Assembly: GCA_008921705.1 (NCBI GenBank) | Contig: VFFE01006092.1 | Span: 213,919-277,918, forward strand | Direction: 5' to 3' | Length of the DNA: 64,000 nt | DNA from: Burhinus oedicnemus | Lineage: Eukaryota; Chordata; Aves; Charadriiformes; Burhinidae | In this document: positions 45,930 through 58,300 of the stretch, piece after piece | Layout: every line of letters starts with the position of its first letter | Numbering within the stretch: position 1 is the first letter of the stretch | The notes under the pieces: model-generated | Databases searched by the model: none | Seen by the model: only the letters and a program-made list of their open reading frames with translations | What the model was told of the DNA's origin: nothing | Position numbers and translations under genes: made by a program

Positions 45930-48900
45930 TGAGGATGACAAAGGATGACAACATATTACTGTTGTAAGTAACCTCATTATTTGTAGATAACAGGCCACAG
46001 AAGGGTATGAGGATACCAGAATGCTGTCTTCTTCAGCAGCAGTATCTGGGGAAGAGCTCTGTCCAGGCAGGGCTGCCTGTGCTCCCTCCATCTGGAGAGG
46101 CATCTTGGTACCACATCAGCAGGGCTCCAGCAGGGCTGGAGGTAAGGCAAGCAGTAAAAGAGGGCTTACAGATATGGCATGATCACTGAAGTTCAGGTGG
46201 CAAATCTGCCCTCTCTTTTAAAAGCTATTCATGCTTCCCAGGCTCTTGTGTACCTTGTGCTTCATCACCATATGTCAGAGATTCTCATTCCTTTATCAAA
46301 GCTGTTATCTCTTGTTCATGGCAGCCTCCTCACACCACTGTGTTGTCCTTGGATGGAGTATATGGGCAGGTGTACATGCAGAATACATGCACGCAGAGGT
46401 ACATGCATGCAGCTACTCCTACATGGACTAACAAAGACCTGCCACAATGCTGTATCGTCTCCCTCTGTTCACTTGTGTTTGCTTTGGACTCTGAATTTCG
46501 GTGATCACAGGCTATTAACTGACAATCCAGAAAATTATCCAGGAAAAGAGTATGTATTTATCCTATGCTGTAAGGTTTTTCCATAGCACCTGCTGCAGGT
46601 CACAAGATGTGAGCAGAGAGAGTCCATGGCCCTTTGATTTGTCTGATTATGATGGTTTTTGTGTTCTTTGTACCTTAAAGCCCAGTGGCTTTCTTTTCTC
46701 ATAAGTACAGTTACAGCACTTTCAATCTGAAGGGCTTTTCCTTAGTGAAACTTTCTCTTGTACTAGCACCACTGTATCTCTTCATTTTCATTATTAACAG
46801 ATGGAGCATGAGTCCCGGTTCTTTCCTTCCATCCTTCCTGCCAAGAGATCTCTGGTGCCTAGGTATATTTTGTGGATACTTAATCTTGTGCTACTTTTCT
46901 TCCAGTGATTTTGATTGATTTTATCCATATACATAAAATTATTTTGTGACGCTTTCCATTAAGAAAATTATGTTGAAAGTTAGGTTTAGTAACCTGATTC
47001 CAGTGAAAATATTTCATGCTCCCTTTTTTTCAAATTTGAACTTCATTATTATTTTTCTGTAATCCACTTTTAATTTTAAGTACCCAGCATTCTGCTAGTT
47101 CACGTGGCACCAAATGACACAAGGTTGCTCTGGAGTGCTCCAGTGAGCATCTTCTGGGGCCTATTGAAATTCTGTGGAAACAACATGAGAACCATTATCT
47201 GAAACAGCGTCTTCAGGCAAACCATATGGGGTGAAATATTCTGCACTGGTTTGATAATCCGAGCACAGATATGTTCACTGGTAACTCTGCAGTAAGCATC
47301 AGTCATTTGCTTTCTCTGTGCAGTATTAATGAGCCATTTCAATAGACAGCAGGTTTCGTTTATATTTGCTGCATATTCATGTTGCTTCCTTCAAGTTGTT
47401 ACAAAACTCTTTCCACTAGATTAAGTAGAAAGTCTCGGTTATTCTGTCAAGTGCTGGGGTACCAAAGACATGGACAATTCCAGTCTCAGCTAGTGTTTGG
47501 AAGAGAGACGGCGTACTAGGCACGCTGCCTTTGCTGAGCCTTCCTCCAGTGGGGAGGCTTTGCTGCTGCTTCCAGCACTGTTTGCTGGGGCTACTTCTTT
47601 CTGTGAACGTAAAACTTCCTTATTGCTTTCTGGTTCATCTGTCATACAGGGGTTGTGGTTGTTAGCAAGCAATGGAGCCTTAAGACACTTTTTGCAGATG
47701 GGCACACATTATTATGGTGGAGGACTGAGAATATGCAAAACCCAGAATAGCGAACACAGAGGGAAAAGCTGTACATTTTGACTAGGCTGATTTGTGCTGT
47801 GCCTGTAAGCATCTCTCTGTGATGCTGTTGTGATATGGTCACAGGAGCAGAAACACTCCAGACATTGGTCTAGGTACCTACAGAGCCTCCCCATGCATGA
47901 ATACAGCATTTTCCGTGGGGCAGAAAAATTAAAAAAAATTCATACACAAGTTTTGAACACCATAATGCACATAGAAGTCTTGGGGGTGGGGAGGGAGGGG
48001 AGCACTGAAAGCCAAACAGAGGGTTCTAGTTAGTACTGAAAGCCACATGGAAGGCTTCAGGGGCACCAGAAGTCACTTCAAATTTAAGAAATACTTTAGA
48101 TTACACCCTTTTCTCTTTGTCAGCATTCAGAAACAGTCCTTCCTTAATCTTAATGCCTGGTTCTGATAGCTACATTGAGCTTAACCTGGACAGCAGCTTA
48201 AAAAATATTATAAATAGACTAATAAGGTTACTTACAGGTCTTTCTACAGAAAGACACTCACACCACAAATCTTGAATTAGCCACTTCCAGAGCAACGGAA
48301 CTCACATATTTAAACAGAACCACAAGGATAATTAAAGGAGACTGGAGGTTGCCAGCACCAAACTAGATCAGCTGAGGTGCTGGTAGGTGTGGAGGGGTGA
48401 AAAAGAGGGTTTTTAAATTTCAACTCTTTTTTTTTTAATGCTACATCTGTTTTACCAAAAAAGACTAGAAAGTGAGCACATGATTTATCCAGCAGGATGG
48501 AGCCAGTGGTGCTGTGGTTGAGGGGAGGTGAAGGACAGCAGCTGAGGGCTGGACGTGGAGCCACATCCTCGAGCCAAGTTTGTTGCTGTGATTGTGCCAG
48601 GGCTGCTGGGGGAAGAGCCGGGCTGGCTGAGTGCTGCTGTGCCTCTGGAGCTGGTAGAAGAGCCTGTGAGGGGTGTTTTTCCTTCTTTTTTGGGAACAAT
48701 CTTTTGAAGGGAAAGAGCACAGACTAATGAACAGCACAGATGTCTGTCAGTCTGTCCTGCACCCTTTCAAGTCCTTGTATTTCTTTTTATATGTTGTTAG
48801 AAGCAAGTTTTATTGTATTGCCTTTTCCTCTTCTGTAAAAAATGAACCAGTAACGTTGCACCATCTCACCTCCAAAGCCTTGCTGGCTGGCCTCTTTTCT

Positions 48901-49010
48901 CACATCAATTGATGCCCTACCCTGAGTTCCCACTGCCCCTCCAGAGCAGGTACAACATCAAGTGGCCATGCTGATCCTTTTCTTTCTGTCTCTGGAAACT
49001 GCAGTCATTT
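45930..49010. other. Intergenic stretch, nothing certain
   Basis: Includes an imperfect TACATGCA-rich patch (46370-46420) and a degenerate GGGGAG/CACTGAAAGCCA tract (47975-48075). No gene recognised. Confidence 0.4.
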
Positions 49011-49014
49011 TAAG

Positions 49015-50336
49015 TATCTCCCCTTGGAGCTGGAGCAGCTTCTGGATGTCATCTCGAAACACTTTGAAGAACAGGAAGTTATTGGATTTACCAAGGGTAA
49101 ATCATGCTTGACCAATCTGATAGCCTTCTATGATGTTATAACTGGTTGGCTGGATGAGGGCAGAGCAGGAGATGTCATCTACCTTGACTTCAGCAAGGCT
49201 TTTGACACTGTCTCCCATAACATCCTCATTAGGAAGCTGAGGAAGTGTGGGCTAGATGAAGAGACAGTGAGGTAGACTGAGAGCTGGCTGTGTGACAGAA
49301 CTCAGAGGGTTGTGATTAATGGAGTAGTGTCAAGTTGGAGCCCTGTAACCAGTGGTGTCCCACAGGGGTCAATACTCAGTCCAATCTTGTTCAATATATT
49401 CATCAATGACCTGGTTGAGGGGACAGAGTGTATCCTCAGCAAGTTCGCTGATGATACCAAATGGGGAGGCGTGGCTGACACTCCAGAGGGCCGTGCTGCC
49501 ATCCAGCGTGACCTGGACAGGCTGGAGTGCTGGGCAGAGCAGAACCTAAGGAGGTTCAACAAGAGCAAGTGTAGGGTCCTGCACCTGGGGAGGAAGAATG
49601 CTAGGCACCAATATAGGCTAGGGGTGGACCTGCTGGAAAGCAGTTCTGAGGAGAAGGATCTGGGGGTCCTGGTAGAGAGTAAATTATCCATGAGCCAGCA
49701 ATGTGCCCTTTTTGCCAGGAAGGCCAATGGAATCCTGGGCTGCATAGGGAAGAGTGTGGCCAGGAGGTCGAGGGAGGTCGTTCTCCCCCTCTACTCGGCA
49801 CTGGTGAGGCCACAGCTGGAATACTGTGTCCAGTTCTGGGCTCCCCAGCTCAAGCGGGACAGGGAACTACTGGAGAGAGTCCAGCGCAGGGCAACAAAGG
49901 TGACTGGGGGATTGGAGCACCTCCCTTATGAGGAAAGGCTGAGCGAGCTGGGACTCTTTAGCCTGGAGAAGAGAAGGCTGAAGGGAGACCTTATTCTTGC
50001 TTATAAGTATCTAAAGGGTGGGTTGAAGGAGGATGGAGCCAGACTCTTTTCCATGGTTCCCAGTGACAGGACGAGGGGCAACGGGCACAAGTTGGAACAA
50101 AGGAAGTTCCATTCAAATGTAAGAAAAAAACTTCTTTACGGTTAGGGTGACAGAGCACTAGAACAGGTTGCCCAGGGAGGTTGTGGAGTCCCCTCCTCTG
50201 GAGATTTTCAAGACCCACCTGGATGCAGTCCTGAGTAATGTGCTGTAGGCATTCCTGAGTCAGCAGGGCAGTTTGACTAGATGATCTCTAGAGGTGCCTT
50301 CCAACTCTGAAAATTCTGTGATTCCGTGATTCTCTG
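49015..50336 (+). mobile_element. CR1 LINE, 5'-truncated, nearly intact RT region
   Basis: This is the 3' part of a CR1 non-LTR retrotransposon. The reverse-transcriptase frame runs from 49024 with the motifs [53 protein letters not shown] and FADDTKWGG (catalytic ADD), through a conserved 3' block. A TAG at 49273-49275, where Trp is expected, splits the frame in two (49024-49275 and 49312-50145). One extra A in the A-run at 50125-50131 shifts the end of the frame, and a further TAG follows near 50157. The 3' end has the CR1 tail (TCTGTGATTCCGTGATTCT). It is the youngest-looking CR1 here. Confidence 0.95.
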
Positions 50337-50339
50337 TTC

Positions 50340-53300
50340 CCAGGGGCAGATATCCCTCTGCCTTGGCACAGGCTCTTCCCAAGGGCTGCCGGGATGGAGG
50401 GCAGTCAGAAGGGCTTTTGCATCCTGCACTGTGGTGTCAGGCACACTCTCCCTGGCTGAGGCTCTTTGGCTCCCTCACCTTTTTCTCCAGGGTTTGTCTT
50501 CAGGTGCTGCAGAGGTGCCTGGTCTCTGCAGCGTGCTTCATATGTGCTGGTGCAGAGTGAAGGAGCTGTAGTGCCAGGGTTTCAGGGAGCTACAAAAAGA
50601 TTGCCAACTTGACTCAGGAGGTGAGGAGTTTCATTCCTCTGTGTGTGATTGCTTAGTTCCCTGTTAGGGTCTGTGGGCATTTTTGGATTGCAGGGATATG
50701 TGGCAGAGAGGAGGGTGGATGAACAGACATAGGGGATGCCTGTGTCACTGGGAGTGCTTGCAACCAGGAACATCAGCCTCTGCCCCAAAAAGGGCTGTGG
50801 GTCTGGTTCCCAGGATGGGAATGGAGCCACCATGGGCAGCACTGTACTGGAGTGGGAGAGCTCCTGGTTGCTGGGGCTGAACCTGCAGCACCCGGGACCC
50901 ATCCCCTGCGCTGGTGCATGGAGGCCCCACAGAGGGTGGCTGGAAGTGGGGAGCCTGTGGGCATGAGGGTGCTAATAGCTGGGGAGGGAGGATCTCTGTG
51001 CGAGGGCTGAGATGTGCTGCTGCTGGTCCCTGCATGAAGATCCCCCCTGCTGAGCATGGCTTCTGGAAGAAAAGGAGAGATAAAGTGCGTGCCTGTTCCT
51101 GTCCTGGTGTGGGGATGATTTGGAGTCCCTGAACATATAACATTTGTTAGCTTGGAGTTTGCAGGGCAGGAGACTGACCTGGGACCTGGGGTGTTGGAAA
51201 GACCTGTGCTGGTCTGATTGTAACCTCATTTACTCGCAAGGAACTTTTCTTTCAGCAGAGATAATGCTGTTTTGCCGCAATGAAGTGTCAGAAGTCCCTG
51301 GCGAGGAGCACAGTCCTGATGATGTGAGGAGCAAGGGAGGATGTGGGCACGGGAGATGTCAGATAAGTGCCCTGAAGTGGTGAGTGACCAAAGCTAAAAC
51401 GCAAGGAGGCTTTGGGGGCCTGTGGTGGGTCGGTTGTGCCCAGAAGGTCCAGGCAGGGGGACCTGGAGGGGATACCTTGCTGCTAGCCAGAGGCATCGTG
51501 ATCCCAGGTGCTTCTCCAAGGCCCCCCATGACTGAGGTGGTGGTGGTGGGGGGACTGTTTTCAGGGCTGTGCAGTGAAAGCACGGAGTGCTGCACTGCAG
51601 AGGCAGGAGCTGGACCGTACTCTCCCCATGGGAAAGGCTGATGGGGGTCAAACAAGCAGGAGCACAGTTAAATCTGAGCCGAAGAGTTTGTTTCCCAGTC
51701 ACTGAGAGGAACACCCAGAGGGCCTGCTGCCTGCCTCACAGGGGTGCAAGGGCTGCAGGAGGGCTGCTCTCCAGGGGCTCAGCTGCTGAGCTGAGGCTGG
51801 TTGGAGCAGGTAGTGGTTGGCTTCTGGACTGAGATTGTCTTCATGGTGCTGGGGTTGCCTGTGAGCATGTCTTACAGGGCTGGCTGGGACTAAAGGTAGC
51901 AGCTGGCTCGGCCTTCCCTTGTCAGATGCTCTTTGTTGTAGATAAAAGCTTTTTCTGATCATTCTAGTTCCTGTGCTGGCAAGGGTTTTATAAATGGCAA
52001 AGGCTGCCACTGTGGGTCAGCCCGTTGGGAAGTCTTTCTTATCCATCAACCCCAGGAGTGGGTTGGCAAACCATCTTCCTTTCCTAAATGTGCTGGCAAT
52101 GTTCAAGCATCTCTGTGCTTGAACTACAACCCACTCAAGGTGGCAGTTGTGTTCCTGTGGCTGCCCTGTGCTTTTGGATGAGCTTTGGGAGAGCTTTTGC
52201 CTTGCCCAGCTGTGGCTGAAGCTCTAGCTCCTGCTGTGTGTGGAGAAATGAAGCCCTGTGCTTGGCTGGGGGCTGCTGGAGCAAGGGGGCACAAATCCAG
52301 TGTGCACATCTGCATGCCTGCCCCTGCTTGGGTGAAAACAGGGGTTTGAGTCCTATTGATTGTAGAGGAAAAGTGATCAGAGTTTCTATTCCTTCTATTT
52401 TCTCTGTTTTCTTGTCCCAGGTGCACACTGCTAAGAATAAGTGCTATTTCACCTCTTGCCTGCCCTCCACCAACTGCTTGAGGCCACTGTTTTAGACTTC
52501 AGCTTGAGCTGCAAAGAGTAAGTGACCTTGTTTTCCAGAGACCCTGTTTGAAGGAGCAGGAACTGGATTTTGCCTTCATTTACTCCTTAAGGAGCTGCCA
52601 CAGAAGGAAAGGGCCTGCATTTGCCAGTTCCCTGCAGCCCTTGCTGGGGAGCTGCACCACAGGAAGTGCTGAGCAGGAATCAAGCATAGAATCAAGCATC
52701 ACGCTGGGTTAGTTTTCCTCTTGGAAATAAAAAGCGGAGCAAACCACAACTGAGACAAGGTGACTTTTGGTTTATTCAGTGCATTGTCTACTTAATCCCT
52801 GATAACAGATCTCTGGAGCAGACCTTGCCCTGCTCCTCATCCTCAGCTTGTCCCACAGCTCCTGCTTCAGAAAGAGCTTGTTGCTGTGCTGTGGAGCTAA
52901 AAGGGGGCAGCCAACAGCCGTAGCTGTCTTACTGCAACTGCTTTTATTTCCTTGCAGTGGGTAAGTGCCAGAAGGGGCTGTTTCTCTGCCTCCACAGATG
53001 CTCCCTTCAGCCCAGCTTGCTCTTTACTCCATTTCAGCAAGGGCCCAGCAAACACAGCTCCAGCTGCTGATGTCCTTGTTCCTATATGCTTTATAAATGT
53101 TGCCATTAAATGGAGGGTAGAAAGCGTTTATTCATGGGGAGGATAGTAGGGCACCTGGAAAGACAAGGGCACCCCAGCTTAATTGGAAGTTGAACAGTGA
53201 TCGGTGCAGAGACTGAGCTGTGCGAGGGCAGAAAACTCGAGTGGCTTTTTTGTGCCCCCACTGTTCACATAGGCTGGGGAGCAGTGTGGCAGCATCGGCT

Positions 53301-55005
53301 GATGTGGTTAGGCCTTGCCCACCTCTGCACTTAAGTCTCATCTTGTTACTCTTTAAAAGAAGTCTCTAAAAATATTTCCTTTACAGGGTAAGTGCAGAGG
53401 TGGGTGGGGGGCAGGCCCCATCAGAAAAGTTGCCAGAGTGGGGCAAAGCCCATTTGGAGGGGCCGAGGCAGAGGGTGACGGTGACTGCGAGTCCTCACTC
53501 TGCAGCCCAAATGAATTGTGTGAGGATAAAAATGCCGCTCAGGTCTTCTGCCCCCACACAACCCAGTCTCAGCAGTGATCACTGTTCTTAAGAGCCCTGG
53601 GTGCTGGAGCAGAGTGGGTTAACAGACCAAACCTATTTCCCAAAAGGGAATCCCCGTGCAATTTTTGGGGTTGTTTGCAGCTGGTACAGAAACAAGCTAA
53701 TTGCAGCATGACTCACGGGCAGGACTTTGCTCTGCTTGGGGAGCTGGCACTGGGGCAGAACCACCAAGGCTGTGTCCCTTTGGGATGCTGCTACCAACTA
53801 ATACAGCTGAGGTCAAAACATGTCTCTTCTTCTTACCCAATAAGTGTGTTCAGGCTGCATCGCCACTTTGCTCTTGGGAAGAGCTCAAATATAAAACTGC
53901 AGGAATTTACTTGTGTCTCCTAGTACCTAAATCTCCCAAAGAGGCAGCTGCTGCCTTACCTACTTCCTCAGGGACCGGCAGCCAGCACCTGCTGGGAATG
54001 CCAGCCAGGCAGGACTACAGAAGCTTCTTCCCCAGGTAGGGGCACTGCAGAGAGGACTGCTTATCCTGTCCGTGGGGAGAAGGTGGGGCTGTGTGCATGT
54101 CCAGGCTCTCTGGATGGATTTCTGCTGTTGCTTGCCCAGTGCAGGATGTGCTACAAAGAAAACAGCTTCATTGCGCCCATTCTGCCTCTCTTCCTTGGGT
54201 ACTCAGCCCTTGCTCCAGACTGCTCTCAGGACTGAAGCAAGGAGTGTGTCTCCTCTGCCCATTGCCCAGGCCGTGCTGGGAAAATTAGATTTGAGGGGCA
54301 CCAGCTTCTTCCCAGCAACCTTTCCCTGCTAATAACTGCAGGGAAACCAAAGCAATACAAATAACCTGGCTTTGGCTGCTAAGAAGCAGGTAAAGCAAAG
54401 AAGTGAAAAGCTGTGATGGAGATCTGGGGGAGCCTTCCTTTTCTCCTTTGGTCTTGCACAAAAACAGGGGCTGCCCTGGACTCCAATCCTGCAAGGAACC
54501 TGCCCTGGCTGGGGGAGGCAGCCCCAGAAAGCAGCATAAGGGATCAGTTTTAGGGAGTTTTACTTTTTCTTTGCTCACCACTTCCTCTGACCTCCTGTGC
54601 TGGGCTCTGCAGTGAAAGTGAGATCCATACCAGGCAGGACATAGGCTCCAGGGGGTCATGGCCATGTCCACAGCAGATGCCACTGGCCACACAGTGCTGA
54701 CATCTGACATGATTTTTAACACAACTTTAAACTGTGCGATTCACTTTGCCAACACTGCCTCCCCTCGCTGCAGAGCAAAACCCTTCACAGCAGAGCAGCT
54801 TCATGTGCTGTCCCTGGGGTGAGTGCTGGTTCCCCTCCCCTGGAGCAGGTCCAGCTCTCATCCTGCCCTTCTGCTTCAGACCATCTCCTTGGAAAATGGC
54901 TTGAAAAGATATGTCCCTGCCTCCTGTCCCCATGCAGATGGCTGTGAGACCGTGGGTCCTGCCCTTGCCTCACTGCTGTGTGATGGGACTGATAGTCCTG
55001 AGGGT
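50340..55005. other. GC-richer intergenic stretch, no gene seen
   Basis: G+C is higher than to the left, with many chance open frames on both strands, a GGT-rich patch at 51537-51551, and low CpG. No splice-bounded frame with a family match was found. It could contain untranslated exons that sequence alone would not show. Confidence 0.4.
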
Positions 55006-55009
55006 TCAC

Positions 55010-55380
55010 AGAGCACACAGAGGGCTCCTGGGCATTTCCGGGGGCACCAAAAAGCTGATTGAAACCTCTGGGGTACCCTGAAAGGCACACTAAGGCCCTT
55101 GAGGGCACTGGAAAAGAAACAGAGGGGCTCCAGGGGTACCCAAAACCACCCCGACAGGCACTGTTGGAGCAGAAGGACAAACAGAGCAGCGCTGGTTTCC
55201 CTCTCGCCTTTCCAGCTAGCTAGGGAACCACAAAAGCAAACCAAGAGTTTGAGGGAATCGGAGGGGAGACAGAGGGATTTCAGGGGCCCTGATGGCACCA
55301 AAAAACATATGCAGGAATTGGGGGGAGCACCATAAAAGAACAAAAGCCTCTGGGGACACTGGAGGGGCACCAAAACCAAA
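55010..55380. repeat. Degenerate minisatellite-like tract
   Basis: A purine-rich tract repeats a loose unit with GGGGCACC or GGGCACTGG followed by A-rich (AAAAAGC, AAAAGAAACAG, AAAACC) then CTCTGGGG. Copies occur near 55043, 55102, 55290, 55325 and 55365. A related shorter tract is at 47975-48075. Copies are too diverged for a clean period. Confidence 0.5.
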
Positions 55381-55384
55381 TCAA

Positions 55385-58300
55385 TAGCATGTGCAAGAGA
55401 CCTGGTTGGTTTTTTTTAGGAGAAAGAGTCCTGTATCTGTCCTTTCGCCTCCATGCACTGGCATCCAGCTTTCATATGAATTTCACGGTGCGTAAGCATC
55501 CTGAGAAAATTTCCTTCTTGTTCACGCTATGGAAGAGAAACACTCCTGTTGCCACTTGGATCCTACAATGGCTTGTCAGTGACAAAACATTCCCAAATCC
55601 TCTCATTTATCAAATAGCCAATCCTGTTAACAGCTTAAGAAACATAATTACCTGCAATCTCTTCTGCTATTCATTTTATGCCTGCACTTCCCTCTCTCTG
55701 GCAGCTTACCAGCAGGCAAGTCAAGAGCTGAAGCACAGCTGCAGCTGCGGAGGGCTTCAGCAATACAATTTCCTCTCATCACCAGCACAATGATCGCAGG
55801 AGTTTTGCCTCCCTGTTTGTAGCAGCAAGAAGCAGGTGAATGAGGAAGGCACATGGCCAAAAGCATCGGCTAACATGCCACCCGTTCTGCATAAGTTTCC
55901 AAGCATAGCTATGTTTTAAGTGCTGTTCCATCCGTCTGGTGGGAACATCATTGATTAGGATCTGCTTTCGGGGCAGAAGAAATTGCAGCCAGATTTACTT
56001 GTCTGGGAAATACATGTGAGCAGGTGGGCTCTGAGAGAAGCAGCCAGAGAGGGTGGTGCAGGCTTGGGTGCTGCAAATGACTGTGAGAGCTTCATCAGCA
56101 AGAAATCAGGGCCTGAAACATCAGTGAGCTGGTGAACTAATGGGGAAATCGGGATCAGTTGGAGACAGTGTGAGCTCCTGATTATTGCATTGCTAAAACA
56201 GGCTGATTTTATCTTACGTCACAGCGCATCTACACCTTGTGAGAGACTTGGTTCATTTGGATCAAATCTCAGGGAGGATTTAGAAAAGCAATGTTTGCAG
56301 GCTGGAGATCTACTGGCTTCCTAAATGTTGGTTATGTATGGGACAGCTTGAGCCAAAGAGAAGCCCTTAGGGTCACCATAGCTTCCCCTACAGTTTGGGG
56401 ACTAGAAAATTCCCAGGTCTGTCCTACCCATGCCAGCTGCTGAGGAAGCTGCCTTTTGTACCTTAAAATCTTGTACTAGCCTGACATTATCATTATACAT
56501 TTAACTGGCCAAGACATTCTTCTGTCTACACTCTGTTTAGACCTACCTTCGGTTCTGAAGAATTTTTCTTATGCCTATTGTACTCCTCTTTCCAACTATA
56601 TCAGCTGTTTCGGGTCCTTACTGTTTTGAATAAATGATATACATTTCTTCCAACACTTTCATATGTTATTTTCAAGCATTTTTTTACGCTGCTTGCCGAC
56701 ATTTTGTCCTTACAGTTCTTTGAATTTTGTGTTAAAAAACCCTATGAACAAACTTTATACAAATCAGAAGGTCTTTTTGTAAAGTCAGACATCATCTTAA
56801 GGGATTTGGGGCTTTTTGATCCTGCTGAGATACTGAACTCAAGTATATTTTTGTCAGTATTATAGAATAACCCTTTCTTAACAGCGATTTCAACCTCAAA
56901 AGCTGAATTTGGCCAGAACTGCCTAAAGAACTGCTTTTCCCATTGAAAATAGTTTAGTTGACTTCTTAAAATTCAGTCCTGAATTTCAGTATAGCCCAAA
57001 TGCCACCCAGACCCAGGCACCAAAGAGCTTGGGTGACTCTGGGCTGCCTGCCTGAAGCTGTGAGCTGCTTGGGAACAGCAAGGAGTTGGATAAGAAACTA
57101 TCCGAGTCCTGAGGAGGGACTGAAGCAAGCTGGCTTCTTCTATTTAACAAGATGTAGTACATACATAGGGAAATTAAGAACTGCAAATGAATAAACTGTA
57201 CCTAAAGAAAGTGAAAACTGCCCCAATAAAAAAAAAAAAAAAAGTAGGACAGCTGTGCTTTTATACAAGAACTTGCTATTCCTTTTATGACATTTATTTG
57301 AAATCATGCAAACCCTTCAGAGCAGCTCTAATGCCTAGTGGAGTTCCCCAACTTAAATGTCTCATCGTCAGTGTAAGAAACAAAGATAATGTAATTTGAA
57401 TGCTGGATGCAACGATGTAGGCTGCTCTCGTGCTCTCGAAGATGATTCTCCCCGCTCCAAATGGGAACGATGGCTCCGAACAGGCTCACCATAACAGACT
57501 GAAAAGTAGACGTCTCATTTGTGAGGAAATGGCCAATATCTCAGCTTTTTTTCCCCCCATTTGTTTCTTCCTGCAAAGAAAAAAACAAAACAGTTGCATA
57601 AAAACACTGCTATTTCAAAGCAGATTTACTAACATTTTTGATTTGCAAATGGCTTTTCAGCATTTTCATGAGAATAAAATGCTACTATGATGCTGTGTTT
57701 AAATATTTCATTCCAGCTCCCTGAACAAACTTAAAATCTTATAATAAGTCGTTTTGACATAAAAGTGCGCTTCTCTGTGGTGCCCGTAGCTTAGACATCT
57801 CCAGCTTCAAGCACAGCTGCAGGAGGCCTCTCTTCTCATGGCTGATCAAAGGCAAATCATGCTGCCACCCGCGAGCCGCCGCTTGTCGCCGGCACCCAGC
57901 CCAGGAGAATAAACAGATCCTGAACGTCCTGAGTGCTTCTTCCCTAGGGACGACGCTGCTGTTGTAACCCTACTGTGAAAAGGTTGAGCGAGTTTAGGAA
58001 ACAGAAATACTTTGCCTTGGTTCAAATCATGTTGAAACAAAACATCAGCCAGCGCTGGCTGCTCAATTAAGCAGTTTGTTGTGCAGCCTTTGGAGGGGAA
58101 ACTGCTGAAAAAAGGATTTTGAGCAACATACGTATTCTGTGGAGAAAACATTTCATGAGAAATTTTCCAAACCTCCCTGCAATTCCTATACTGTCATTCC
58201 CCAGCATGCAACATGTGGGTTGCCCTCAAATTTGAGGATGGCTTATGACTGCGTGCGACTGTGCTGTGACAGCTACCAGGATGTACATGGGGCCTGCAGC

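Noticed and set aside
57187..57243. AATAAA followed by a 16-base A run, considered as a processed pseudogene tail
   Set aside because: The sequence to the left shows no recognisable coding remnant and no target duplication is visible.
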